Below are positions 8,290-16,091 of a stretch of 28,113 nucleotides of DNA, piece by piece. Each line of letters begins with the position of its first letter. Positions within the stretch are counted from its first letter, which is position 1. The DNA lies in contig JAISZZ010000010.1 in assembly GCA_031284385.1 (NCBI GenBank), forward strand, positions 1 to 28,113. The letters run 5' to 3'. Source of the stretch: Treponema sp. (GTDB lineage: Bacteria; Spirochaetota; Spirochaetia; Treponematales; Breznakiellaceae). Made by a program: the position numbers and the translations under genes. The notes beneath the pieces are model-generated. The model did no database searches and had not been told where the DNA came from. It was given only the letters and a program-made list of their open reading frames with translations.

Positions 8290-9163
8290 CTACGATTCCC
8301 CCACCGCGATAAACGCTTTTTTACGGGAACGCGGTCTTGCCGCGCAAAAAAAGTTTGGACAGAATTTTTTGATACGCCGCCGCGCCAGAGAAAAGCTGGC
8401 GGATGCGTTGCCTGTATCTGACGACTCTTTGGTATGGGAGATAGGGCCGGGATTAGGCGCGATGACAGCCATCCTGCTGGACAGGGGCGCGTATGTAAAG
8501 GCTTTTGAAATCGACAAAGGCTTTTGCGGGGTTTTGACGGAACTTTTTTCGGATTCAAAAAAATTTTCGCTCGTGGAAGGCGACGCGCTTGAAACGTGGA
8601 AAGGGGAGTGCGGCGCGGACTTTCTTGCCGGTAATCTTCCCTATAACATAGCTGCCCGGTTGATAGGCGGATTCATAGAAAGCGGCATATTTTTCAAGCG
8701 TATGGCCATCACGGTTCAACGTGAGGTTGCGAGGCGTATGATGGCAAAACCATGTTCACCTGATTATTCCTCATTTTCCGTTCTTTGCTCGTCAGTTTAC
8801 ACGGTGAAATCCGTAATTACGTTAAAAAGCGATTGCTTTTATCCGTCTCCGAATGTTGATTCGGAAGGAGTTTGCTTTGAGTTAAAGGATGCCCGTGAAG
8901 GGTATACGCCGGATTTTTACCGCATGGTACGCGCCTTGTTTGCATCCCGCCGCAAAACTCTGAAAAACAATCTGCTTACATTTATCAAGTCTATGACTCT
9001 AGTTGATGTGCGTCCGCCGGAAGAATTTTGCGCGGCCATTCTCAAGACTGCCCGCATAGATCCTGCGGAACGCGCTGAAAACCTAGCCTGTGAAGATTTT
9101 CTACGAATTTCATCCGCACTAACCGATGTTTCTAAACAACTCCATATAACCGCACAAAAATAG
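8273..9163 (+). CDS. rsmA: 16S rRNA dimethyladenosine transferase (KsgA)
   Basis: Dimethylates two adjacent adenosines in the 3'-terminal helix of 16S rRNA during 30S assembly. The 296-residue protein shows the KsgA order: KKFGQNFL (residues 26-33), SAM-binding EIGPGLG (56-62), acidic FEIDKG, and the catalytic NLPYNIA (from Asn121), followed by the C-terminal helical domain with FASRRKTLKNNL. The start is TTG at 8273: there is no ATG before the SAM motif, the sequence is conserved from the first residues, and AGAAGAGA lies just upstream. It overlaps the end of the ComEC gene by 17 nt, so translation is probably coupled. It converges on cobT with 18 nt between stop codons and no hairpin. Confidence 0.95.
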   Translation: MENLLNYDSPTAINAFLRERGLAAQKKFGQNFLIRRRAREKLADALPVSDDSLVWEIGPGLGAMTAILLDRGAYVKAFEIDKGFCGVLTELFSDSKKFSLVEGDALETWKGECGADFLAGNLPYNIAARLIGGFIESGIFFKRMAITVQREVARRMMAKPCSPDYSSFSVLCSSVYTVKSVITLKSDCFYPSPNVDSEGVCFELKDAREGYTPDFYRMVRALFASRRKTLKNNLLTFIKSMTLVDVRPPEEFCAAILKTARIDPAERAENLACEDFLRISSALTDVSKQLHITAQK

Positions 9164-9181
9164 TATAACCCTCATGTTTTT

Positions 9182-10231
9182 TTAGTATTTTTGCTCTTCA
9201 ATATTTTTGCCGGATACTTCTACATTGTCAAAACTTGCCATGTTCAGGGAGCAGGCAAGGGCAAGCTGTACGATAAAGCCGCCGATTACGGCCCCCGTGC
9301 CTTCGCCAAGATGCAACTCAAGGCTTACTATTGGGCTTAGGCCGAGTTCGGTCAACAAGATTTTATGACCGGAAACTTTTGAAAGGTGGCCGGCAAATGT
9401 ATAATTCACGATTTTTGGGTTAATCATATATGCCATGTAAGCCGCGGAGGTTACCGGGAATCCGTCTATCACGCAGGCGATTCCGCGTCCTTCAAGACCG
9501 AGTATGAAGCCGGCCATCATCGCTAAGTCTGGAGCGCCGACTTCCCGCAGAATCGAATATGGATTTTTTACAGGCCGCCTGTTTACGACTCCTTCTTTAA
9601 TCATACGCTTTTTGTGGGCAAGCTGTTTGTCGTCTATGCCGGTGCCCCTATCAATGATGTCACCGGCATCCAGACCGGCGGCTATTGCGAGCGCGGCTGC
9701 CGTGCTTGTATTGCCTATACCAAGATCGCCTATGGCAACCATGTTATAACCTTGCTTTACCGCATCTTCTGCCAGCTCACGCCCCTTTTTGATGGCGGAC
9801 TCGGTTTCATCTTCGGTCATAGCGCTTTCTTTGTGAAAATTTCTACTCCCGCGTGAAATTTTTGCCCGAATCAACCGATTTTTCGCGTTAAGTGAACTGT
9901 CCGGTGGAAAATCACCTTCGATACCACTGTCAACAACAATCACATCCCAGCCTGTGGCGCAGGCGAGAGCGTTTATGCCCGCGCCGCCGGACAGCATATT
10001 CATAGCCATCTGATAACTAACTTCTTTTGGATAAAGCGAAACTCCTTCAGCCACGATACCGTGATCGCCGCTAAAAACATAAACGCCTTTTTTTTCTATT
10101 TTGGGTGGTACTTTGCCTTGAATCACCGCCATTTTGATACAGTAATCTTCAAGTTTTCCTAAACTTCCGCGTGGCTTGGTAAGATTGTCCAGGCGGGACT
10201 GCATAGCTTCAGCTAATTTTTTTTCGTCCAT
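9182..10231 (-). CDS. cobT: Nicotinate-nucleotide:dimethylbenzimidazole phosphoribosyltransferase
   Basis: Activates the lower-ligand base of cobalamin by moving phosphoribose from nicotinate mononucleotide onto dimethylbenzimidazole or a related base. The 349-residue length is typical. Motifs include LTKPRGSLGKLE near the N-terminus, VFSGDHGIVAEGVS, MLSGGAGINALA, GDLGIGNTSTAAA (phosphate-binding region) and HLGEGTGAVIGG with the catalytic Glu310. GGAG lies 10 nt before the ATG on the minus strand. The gene stands alone: cobU, cobS and cobC are not in view, so it could serve salvage or remodelling of corrinoids, or de novo completion with genes elsewhere. It is transcribed towards rsmA. Confidence 0.95.
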   Translation of the reverse strand: MDEKKLAEAMQSRLDNLTKPRGSLGKLEDYCIKMAVIQGKVPPKIEKKGVYVFSGDHGIVAEGVSLYPKEVSYQMAMNMLSGGAGINALACATGWDVIVVDSGIEGDFPPDSSLNAKNRLIRAKISRGSRNFHKESAMTEDETESAIKKGRELAEDAVKQGYNMVAIGDLGIGNTSTAAALAIAAGLDAGDIIDRGTGIDDKQLAHKKRMIKEGVVNRRPVKNPYSILREVGAPDLAMMAGFILGLEGRGIACVIDGFPVTSAAYMAYMINPKIVNYTFAGHLSKVSGHKILLTELGLSPIVSLELHLGEGTGAVIGGFIVQLALACSLNMASFDNVEVSGKNIEEQKY

Positions 10232-10274
10232 AAAGCACTTACTCCTTTTATAAATTATTATCGCTTATTGAGGC

Positions 10275-10490
10275 TTGACAAACAAGCCGGTAATTTTACA
10301 TTTACCCGATACGTCGATAGCCGGTAATCTGGATGAATTCGTCCATGATGGCCGGATTCTCTTGCCGTCCGGCCTGCCGGCAGCAATGAACCGGAGGCTT
10401 AACGAGGCGGTTGGGCAGATATTGAAACTAAACCGGGAAAAAAGTATCGTGAAAAAGGCTCCTGTCAGGAGGATGGTCAGGCCCCGGTGA
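10275..10490 (+). CDS. Possible small protein, 71 codons (doubtful)
   Basis: I do not recognise this reading frame. It encodes a 71-residue peptide with a short hydrophobic start (PVILHLPD), a plausible helix around residues 36-55 (PAAMNRRLNEAVGQILKL) and a very basic tail (KKAPVRRMVRPR). Against it: the only possible start is TTG at 10275, because a stop lies two codons upstream; GAGG sits just 1 nt before it, too close for a good ribosome-binding site. The TTG is also part of a perfect TTGACA hexamer that could be a -35 box (with TACATT at 10297-10302, 16-nt spacer). Codon use favours CGG and AGG, unlike neighbouring genes, which use mostly CGC and CGT. It may be non-coding leader DNA between cobT and the STAS gene. 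Confidence 0.28.
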   Translation: MTNKPVILHLPDTSIAGNLDEFVHDGRILLPSGLPAAMNRRLNEAVGQILKLNREKSIVKKAPVRRMVRPR

Positions 10491-10566
10491 CCTGATATTG
10501 GCTAGGTTTTTGTTTCTGGGCAACCGTCCATTTTCGGCTAGATTAATTATTAGGCAATGCGGCGTA

Positions 10567-10596
10567 TTGACTTGCTGGTTTAAACTGGTATATAGT
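10567..10596 (+). promoter_or_regulatory. Candidate promoter of the STAS-pspA operon
   Basis: TTGACT (10567-10572), an 18-nt spacer and TATAGT (10591-10596) each match the sigma-70 consensus at 5/6. The ATG at 10603 begins 6 nt after the -10 box and no Shine-Dalgarno is present, so the transcript is probably leaderless. Confidence 0.65.
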
Positions 10597-10602
10597 TAAA
10601 CC

Positions 10603-11154
10603 ATGACTAACGATACAATTATCCCTGGTTTTGATGCCGACAAAGACGACAGTCTTAGAATCGATCTGAAAAAGATCTCCGGTGTCGATGGTGGTTTATC
10701 ACTAGCTTTAACGGGTTATATTGACACTTACAACTCCAATGGCTTTCAAAAACGTGTCCAAAAAGCTATTGACCATGGTTTCAAGCGGCTTATTTTCAAC
10801 TGCGGTGGCTTGAATTATGTTTCATCCACTGGAATCGGATCTTTTACGGCCTTTTTAAAGTCGTTGAAAGGAATTGGGGGCGATCTTGTTTTGTTGGATG
10901 TGCAGCCAAAAGTTTACGAAGTTTTCCAGCTTTTGGGGTTTTCGCAGTTCTTCAATATAAGGGATAATCAAGATGATGCTGAAAACTATTTCAGGGGTGG
11001 TACTCAATTAGATACCAGTAGCGTTTTTCCGCATAATTTTAGTTGCCCGATTTGTTCAAAGAAGTTGAAGGCCGTTAAAGCCGGACGTTTTCGCTGTTCA
11101 GAATGTAAAACTATCCTTGCCGTAGATGAAACAGGCAACGTATTTTTGGGGTAG
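10603..11154 (+). CDS. STAS-domain protein (anti-anti-sigma-like) with C-terminal zinc ribbon
   Basis: Residues ~18-125 form a STAS domain of the SpoIIAA/RsbV type: LSLALTGYIDTYNSNGFQK, then YVSSTGIGSF, where Ser75 matches the phosphorylated serine of SpoIIAA, and LLDVQPKVYEVFQLLGF. Such proteins bind anti-sigma kinases or act in other partner-switching complexes according to phosphorylation. After a short linker, residues 146-172 form a four-cysteine zinc ribbon, CPIC (Cys148/151) and CSEC (Cys165/168) 13 residues apart, which is not part of ordinary anti-anti-sigma factors and suggests an extra binding or localisation role. The pspA homologue starts 3 nt after the stop, so the two are cotranscribed and probably work together. 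No cognate anti-sigma kinase is in the window. Confidence 0.85.
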   Translation: MTNDTIIPGFDADKDDSLRIDLKKISGVDGGLSLALTGYIDTYNSNGFQKRVQKAIDHGFKRLIFNCGGLNYVSSTGIGSFTAFLKSLKGIGGDLVLLDVQPKVYEVFQLLGFSQFFNIRDNQDDAENYFRGGTQLDTSSVFPHNFSCPICSKKLKAVKAGRFRCSECKTILAVDETGNVFLG

Positions 11155-11157
11155 TTT

Positions 11158-11856
11158 GTGGGAGTTTTTTCACGCTTAAGAACTGTAATCGCGGCTAACA
11201 TAAACGCCTTAATCAATAAGGCCGAAAAGCCCGAAAAGATGTTGAATCAGCTTCTTACCGACATGAGTGAACAGCTTATTGAATCAAAAAAAGCCGTCGC
11301 CATGGCCATCGCTGATGAAAAAAAACTGGAACGTGAAGCGAGTAACAATAAGGCGCAGGCGGACGAATGGGAACGTAAAGCGGAGATAGCAGTTCAAGCC
11401 GGCAGAGATGATCTTGCAAAAGAGGCGTTGCTTCGTAAGCAGGAGTATGACAATTACTATGCGGAGTACAGTAAGCAGTTGGTCGCTCAAAAAGAATCCG
11501 TTGAGCGGTTAAAAAATTCGCTTCGTGAGCTGCAAAGCAAGATTGAAGATGCCCAGCGCAAGAAGAATCTTTTAATTGCCCGTGCAAAACGCGCTGAAGC
11601 CGAGCAAAAGATTCAGGATACGATGAGCGGTATGGATGGTAACAGAGCTTCGTTTGACACCTTTGACCGTATGTCGCAAAAAGTTGATGAGCTTGAAGCC
11701 CGCGCCGAAGCAAGTAAAGAATTGTCTAGCTTCAGTGCGGATTCCAGCTTGGAAAAGAAGTTCGCGGAGCTTGAAAAAACGGATTCAAACGCGGATCAGT
11801 TATTAGCCGGATTGAAGGCAAAAATGACTGCTCTGCCGGATAATTCAAAAACGTAA
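11158..11856 (+). CDS. pspA: PspA/IM30 (ESCRT-III-like) membrane-stress protein
   Basis: A 232-residue, almost entirely helical and coiled-coil protein. The start is GTG at 11158, giving the classical amphipathic N-terminal helix GVFSRLRTVIAANINALINK that binds stressed membrane. It is followed by KPEKMLNQLLTDM and long Lys/Glu/Ala/Gln heptads to about residue 165, a break at MSGMDGNRASFDTFDRM, and a final helix rich in Glu/Lys. The length and layout match PspA, Vipp1 and LiaH. The family forms rods or rings that seal damaged membranes, and PspA itself inhibits PspF; no pspF or liaRS is visible here. The gene is translationally coupled (3-nt gap) to the STAS protein and lies 12 nt before the tRNA. 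Confidence 0.92.
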   Translation: MGVFSRLRTVIAANINALINKAEKPEKMLNQLLTDMSEQLIESKKAVAMAIADEKKLEREASNNKAQADEWERKAEIAVQAGRDDLAKEALLRKQEYDNYYAEYSKQLVAQKESVERLKNSLRELQSKIEDAQRKKNLLIARAKRAEAEQKIQDTMSGMDGNRASFDTFDRMSQKVDELEARAEASKELSSFSADSSLEKKFAELEKTDSNADQLLAGLKAKMTALPDNSKT

Positions 11857-11868
11857 GTTATTTTTAAC

Positions 11869-11942
11869 GGGCCTTTAGCTCAGTTGGTTAGAGCTGCGGA
11901 CTCATAACCCGTAGGTCCCTGGTTCAAGTCCAGGAAGGCCCA
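11869..11942 (+). tRNA. tRNA with CAU anticodon, probably tRNA-Ile2 (lysidine type)
   Basis: The cloverleaf folds over 74 nt: acceptor GGGCCTT with AAGGCCC (7 bp), D-stem GCTC/GAGC, anticodon loop CTCATAA with CAT at 11903-11905, 5-nt variable loop, T-stem CCTGG/CCAGG with TTCAAGT loop, and discriminator A. CCA is not encoded. Initiator tRNA is excluded, because the acceptor begins with a G-C pair and the anticodon stem lacks the three G-C pairs. Base pairs C4-G69 and C5-G68 match those TilS uses to tell tRNA-Ile2 from elongator tRNA-Met, so Ile2 (AUA decoding after lysidine modification) is preferred; elongator Met remains possible. The anticodon stem GCGGA/CCCGT has an A31-C39 mismatch next to the loop and a G27-U43 wobble. 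Six T follow at 11945-11950. Confidence 0.9.
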
Positions 11943-12103
11943 ACTTTTTTACCTGATGCCCCGCCGTTTCATAAATTACATGAAAACATCTCTCAAGCGG
12001 GAAAATGCGCTGTTTACCGGAAACTCGCCGGAAAACGGGTAGAAGAAATTGTATAGCGGATGCGGGACATAGGTACTTTCATTGAAAGAAAAACGCCGGT
12101 TTT

Positions 12104-12109
12104 AAGGAG
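12104..12109 (+). promoter_or_regulatory. Ribosome-binding site that fixes the FIST gene start
   Basis: AAGGAG with 7-nt spacing to the ATG at 12117. It excludes the in-frame ATG at 12060, which has no such site and would add a 19-residue basic leader (with RRKR) not expected before a FIST domain. Confidence 0.85.
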
Positions 12110-12116
12110 AAAACGA

Positions 12117-13280
12117 ATGATAAAAGTATTAACCGCCGTAACCGAAGAAATTGACGACGCTGATGAAGCTGTAAACGAAATTCTAAATCAGCTTGATTTA
12201 AACAATAATTTAGCGGCTAACTCGGTAGGCCTAATTACTTGCGCTCTGGAATTCATACATTCGGGCGTATTAGAAGCATTATCAAGAAAACTGCCATTTT
12301 GTACCGTAGGAATAACCACGCAGGTAAGCGCGGAAAATGGGATTTTCAGCCCAATGCTGCTGGCAATTTCCGTGCTTACGGCGGATGACGTAGTATTCTC
12401 GGTTGAACACAGCGGGACAATCACATCCGAAAATGTAAATGAAACTATTTCAAGTGCTTTCAAAAAAGCTAGGAGCAAGCTGACAGGGGATCCCTGTCTC
12501 GTACTCGCGTACCCGCCCATCATTATGTCAATAGGCAGTTATCCCATTGTCAACGCGATTTTTAAGGAGGCAGGAGATACTCCTGTTTTCGGTACACTCG
12601 CCTGTAGTGCCAATCCGGATAACAGCAACAGCTTCACCATAGTAAATGGAAAAGCTGAATCAATGTCGGCTGCTTTTGTGTTAATGTCCGGCAATGTTCA
12701 TCCTAATTTTTTTATGGTTTCTATACCGGAACAAAACCTTCAGCGTCAGTACGGCGTAATTACAGAATCCGATGGGTGCCGTGTATGCAAAGTCAACGGA
12801 ATGAGTTTTGTAGATTTTCTAAAAAAACGTGGATTTTCCGATGCAGATATAAACGCAAATACATTGTATCTGATACCTTTTGTACTAAATTTTGGAGATG
12901 GAAGCCGTCCCATAGTCCGCGCTTTATACAGCATAGATGACGACGGCGCCGCTATTTTTGGCGATGAGATGCCCAAAGGAAAAGCCATCTCCACAGGCAG
13001 CCTGAACTATAACGGCATTATTGAAACAACAGAAGAACTGATGCGGCAAATACCTTCCCAAAAAGATATAAACGGAATATTGATTTACTCATGCCTTGTC
13101 CGCCATATTTTATTGGGAATAAAAGATGATGACGAGCTTAAAAAAATTATAGAAATGCTTGGCGAAACCGCTCCGTATCAAGTTTGTTATTCAGGCGGCG
13201 AGATCTGCCCCGTAAAAGACAGTGACGGAAAATTTATAAACCGTATGCATAATTATACCCTTGTAGCGTGCGTCTTATAA
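12117..13280 (+). CDS. FIST-domain sensory protein (FIST_N + FIST_C)
   Basis: A 387-residue soluble protein with no signal peptide or membrane segment. Residues ~25-225 fit FIST_N (an alternating alpha/beta region with PFCTVGITTQVSAENG and PVFGTLACSANPD resembling the family's G-C/T-T turn motifs). Residues ~235-375 fit FIST_C, ending in the hallmark VCYSGGEICPV and a final HNYTLVACVL strand. FIST proteins are thought to bind small ligands such as amino acids and occur fused or next to signalling proteins. Here the hybrid kinase gene starts 4 nt after the stop, so the FIST protein is likely its input partner. The leader 11943-12116 contains a TTTCAT-7-ATGAAA dyad (11967-11985) but no clear promoter. 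Confidence 0.85.
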   Translation: MIKVLTAVTEEIDDADEAVNEILNQLDLNNNLAANSVGLITCALEFIHSGVLEALSRKLPFCTVGITTQVSAENGIFSPMLLAISVLTADDVVFSVEHSGTITSENVNETISSAFKKARSKLTGDPCLVLAYPPIIMSIGSYPIVNAIFKEAGDTPVFGTLACSANPDNSNSFTIVNGKAESMSAAFVLMSGNVHPNFFMVSIPEQNLQRQYGVITESDGCRVCKVNGMSFVDFLKKRGFSDADINANTLYLIPFVLNFGDGSRPIVRALYSIDDDGAAIFGDEMPKGKAISTGSLNYNGIIETTEELMRQIPSQKDINGILIYSCLVRHILLGIKDDDELKKIIEMLGETAPYQVCYSGGEICPVKDSDGKFINRMHNYTLVACVL

Positions 13281-13283
13281 TTT

Positions 13284-16091
13284 ATGAGTGATACCAGCAG
13301 TCTAAAAACATACGAGGAAACGCTGCTTGCTATAAAACAGCTTCAAACTGAAAACAAGCAGTTAAATCGCAAAATAAGTATTCTGCAAAAAAAAATAAAT
13401 ACCGCCGAAATGGCCGAGCGGAATGATAAACTGCTCGACACGCTTCGCTCCGCCGAACAAAAAAAACTTGAAAAATATATGCGTTTGCTGCTGGAATACA
13501 GCAATATCATCATTTTGATGCTTGATGATCACGGACGCTTCGCTTACTGTTCCAGCGAATTTCTTCATCTAACCGGCATTACGGATTTTAACTTTATAAA
13601 TGGCCGTACATTGGAAGATATTTTCAGCGTTTTTGAAAGTGTAAAACTTACAAAAAACATCATGTTACGGTTTGAAGATGTAAAAAATAAATTATTGCCG
13701 GTAACGTTCAATACAAAAATATTTTTTCCATCAAATAAAACGGAGCGGCTTTATACGCTTCAATTAGCACCGATAACGGATGGTGGGGTATTTGACGGTG
13801 AAATAATAATCTGCCACGACACGACAGAACTTAGGGATGCCGAAGCGGACGAGCGGACTCGCCTGATGTTGGATTCAACGCCGCTTGCCTGTTCGCTCTG
13901 GACGGCCAAAGGCAGGCTTATCGGCTTCAATAAAACAACCATAGAACTGCTCGGCTTAAACAGCAATGTAGAGCTGAGCGCTGACAGCTTCTTCGCCTGC
14001 TGTCCCGACATTCAGGAAGATGGCATATCAAGCGTGGAAAAATGGAATAGTTTTCTGCAAACAGCCATTAAAAACGGTTCTGTTAAAACGGAATGGATGT
14101 GCCTGATAAATGAAGAAGAAATTCTGCCGATGTATATAACTTTTGTAAGTTTACCTTGGAAAAATACTTTCCGCATCGCAGCCTACGCGACAGACCTTCG
14201 TGAATTGCGCCTTCAAGAAATGGCTGTGCGAAAGGCAAACGAAGAAAACTATATATTGCGGGTGGAAGCAAAGGCGGCGGAGGCCGCATCTAACGCAAAA
14301 AGTGATTTTTTAGCGACAATAAGCCATGAATTGCGTACCCCGCTGAATGTAATTATAGGCATGAGCGAACTTATGCCCGTCGGCAGCCTAAACGAAACTC
14401 AGAAAAATTATATTTCCGAAATACAAATAATGTCAAAATCACTGCTTAATCTTATAAGCGATATTTTAGATTTTTCAAAAATTGAAGCCGGTAAGTTTGA
14501 TATTCTGCCGGTATGTTACAGCTTAAAACGTCTGATAAATAATATTGATTCAATGTTTAAGCATACCGCCGGAAAAAAAGGACTTGCATTTACTTGCCAT
14601 ATTTCAGGCGATATTCCCGATGTTTTGTATGGAGATGAAATCCGTGTGCGTCAGGTTATTACAAATATCGCCGGCAACGCGGTTAAATATACGCCGACAG
14701 GTTCCATTGACATTTTTGTAAATAAAGCAGTTATGAATAAAAAAACATATCTTGAAATCAAAATAAAAGATACTGGCATAGGTATAAAAAATGAAGATAA
14801 GTTAAAAATGTTTACGGCGTTTCAGCAGTTTGACACGAGAAAAAACAGGGGTATCATGGGAACGGGGTTGGGGCTTGCGATTTCTAAAAAACTTACAGAT
14901 ATGATGGGCGGCATCATAGACATGGAAAGTGAGTATGGCAAAGGCTCTATCTTTAGAATTTTACTTCCGCTTGTTGAAGGCGATCCCGCAAAATTGGCAG
15001 TCTCCGAAAAAAATTATAATTTTATAAAAGTAAAAGAAGGCGCGTTTGTTAAGGCGCTTGTTGTTGACGATATGCCGGAAAATATTACCGTAGCAAAAGG
15101 TTTTCTCGCGATGCACGGCATAAATGCGGATACGGCATTAAGCGGCGCGGAAGGGGTAAGTAAAACCGCGAATACAAGATATGACATAATTTTTATGGAT
15201 CAGATGATGCCGGGAATGGACGGTCTCGAGGCGGCGCGTCATATAAGGGCGCTCGCGGAAAAAACAGGCGATACATGGTTTAGCGAAGTGCCAGTCATAG
15301 CTCTAAGCGCCAACGTCGCGTCCGGCGCAATCGAAAAATTCGCGGCAGCCGGCATGAATGATTTTGTGAGTAAGCCTATTGACGCAAAAAACCTAAACAA
15401 AAAGTTGACGCGGTGGCTTCCGCCTGAAAAAATAGAATATAATCATGTGGCGCAGCAGAATGATTCGGACGAAATGGAAGCTGTTTTTGAACAGCTTAAA
15501 ACCCTTAAAGGAATCGATCTGGCGGACGGATTTTCTCATACCGGCGGCGGCGCGGCGTATCTTAAAGTTTTTCGGCAATTTTGCGCCGGCTTTGATGATT
15601 CGATGAATTCGCTGCGTGATTTCCTTGAAAAAAGTGATATTAAGAGTTATCATATAAAAATACACGCGCTAAAAGGTATATTTGCGACACTAGGTTTTAA
15701 GGATTTGTCCGGGTGGGCGAAAAAACTGGAAGATGCATCTGCCGAAACGAAAAACGAACCTTCTATATACTTAAACGAAATGAAGCCGTTTATCGATGAG
15801 TGCAGGGCTGTTTTCGGCAGTGTTTTACAAACACTCAAAACGGAAAACGCAGCCGGAAAAAAAAACAAAGGAGATATAGATTCCTTAGCGCAAAATTTGA
15901 AAGAGCTGGAAACTGCCGTCGAAACAGGCCATGCCAACTTGATAAATGACCTTATCGAAAAACTAAGCGGCGACTCTTTTGATGAAAAAATTGATAGTTT
16001 TATATTGGAATTAAAACAACTGACATCATCTTTTGATTATGATGTCGTACTACAAAAGATAAAAGGATTTAATTATGGCAGTAAAACTTGA
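13284..16091 (+). CDS. Hybrid histidine kinase: PAS-PAS-HisKA-HATPase-REC-HPt
   Basis: A 935-residue cytoplasmic sensor kinase without membrane segments. Order: N-terminal coiled coil (~5-60); PAS domain 1 (~65-185, LDDHGRFAYCSSEFLHLTGI); PAS domain 2 (~190-310, WTAKGRLIGFNKTTIELLGL); HisKA with SHELRTPLN and phospho-acceptor His348; HATPase_c with N-box ITNIAGNAVKYTPTG, DTGIGI and GTGLGLAIS; receiver with VVDD and phospho-acceptor Asp639 in IIFMDQMMPGMDG; HPt domain with His794 in IHALKG. It can run a full His-Asp-His relay. Input is probably the FIST protein encoded 3 nt upstream, and output the receiver protein whose gene overlaps the last 17 nt. No Shine-Dalgarno precedes the ATG, so translation likely depends on coupling to the FIST gene. 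Confidence 0.93.
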   Translation: MSDTSSLKTYEETLLAIKQLQTENKQLNRKISILQKKINTAEMAERNDKLLDTLRSAEQKKLEKYMRLLLEYSNIIILMLDDHGRFAYCSSEFLHLTGITDFNFINGRTLEDIFSVFESVKLTKNIMLRFEDVKNKLLPVTFNTKIFFPSNKTERLYTLQLAPITDGGVFDGEIIICHDTTELRDAEADERTRLMLDSTPLACSLWTAKGRLIGFNKTTIELLGLNSNVELSADSFFACCPDIQEDGISSVEKWNSFLQTAIKNGSVKTEWMCLINEEEILPMYITFVSLPWKNTFRIAAYATDLRELRLQEMAVRKANEENYILRVEAKAAEAASNAKSDFLATISHELRTPLNVIIGMSELMPVGSLNETQKNYISEIQIMSKSLLNLISDILDFSKIEAGKFDILPVCYSLKRLINNIDSMFKHTAGKKGLAFTCHISGDIPDVLYGDEIRVRQVITNIAGNAVKYTPTGSIDIFVNKAVMNKKTYLEIKIKDTGIGIKNEDKLKMFTAFQQFDTRKNRGIMGTGLGLAISKKLTDMMGGIIDMESEYGKGSIFRILLPLVEGDPAKLAVSEKNYNFIKVKEGAFVKALVVDDMPENITVAKGFLAMHGINADTALSGAEGVSKTANTRYDIIFMDQMMPGMDGLEAARHIRALAEKTGDTWFSEVPVIALSANVASGAIEKFAAAGMNDFVSKPIDAKNLNKKLTRWLPPEKIEYNHVAQQNDSDEMEAVFEQLKTLKGIDLADGFSHTGGGAAYLKVFRQFCAGFDDSMNSLRDFLEKSDIKSYHIKIHALKGIFATLGFKDLSGWAKKLEDASAETKNEPSIYLNEMKPFIDECRAVFGSVLQTLKTENAAGKKNKGDIDSLAQNLKELETAVETGHANLINDLIEKLSGDSFDEKIDSFILELKQLTSSFDYDVVLQKIKGFNYGSKT

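Noticed and set aside
12060..12116. Upstream ATG for the FIST gene
   Set aside because: It has no ribosome-binding site, while AAGGAG precedes the ATG at 12117, and the additional 19 residues are not like a FIST start.
13276..13281. Perfect TATAAT just before the hybrid kinase ATG, a possible promoter
   Set aside because: No acceptable -35 lies 16-18 nt upstream, and the box overlaps the FIST stop codon in a 3-nt gap, so cotranscription explains it better.
16075..16091. Frameshift splitting one protein into kinase and receiver
   Set aside because: The kinase already ends with REC and HPt domains, and the receiver has its own Shine-Dalgarno and a complete domain, so a coding overlap is the simpler reading.
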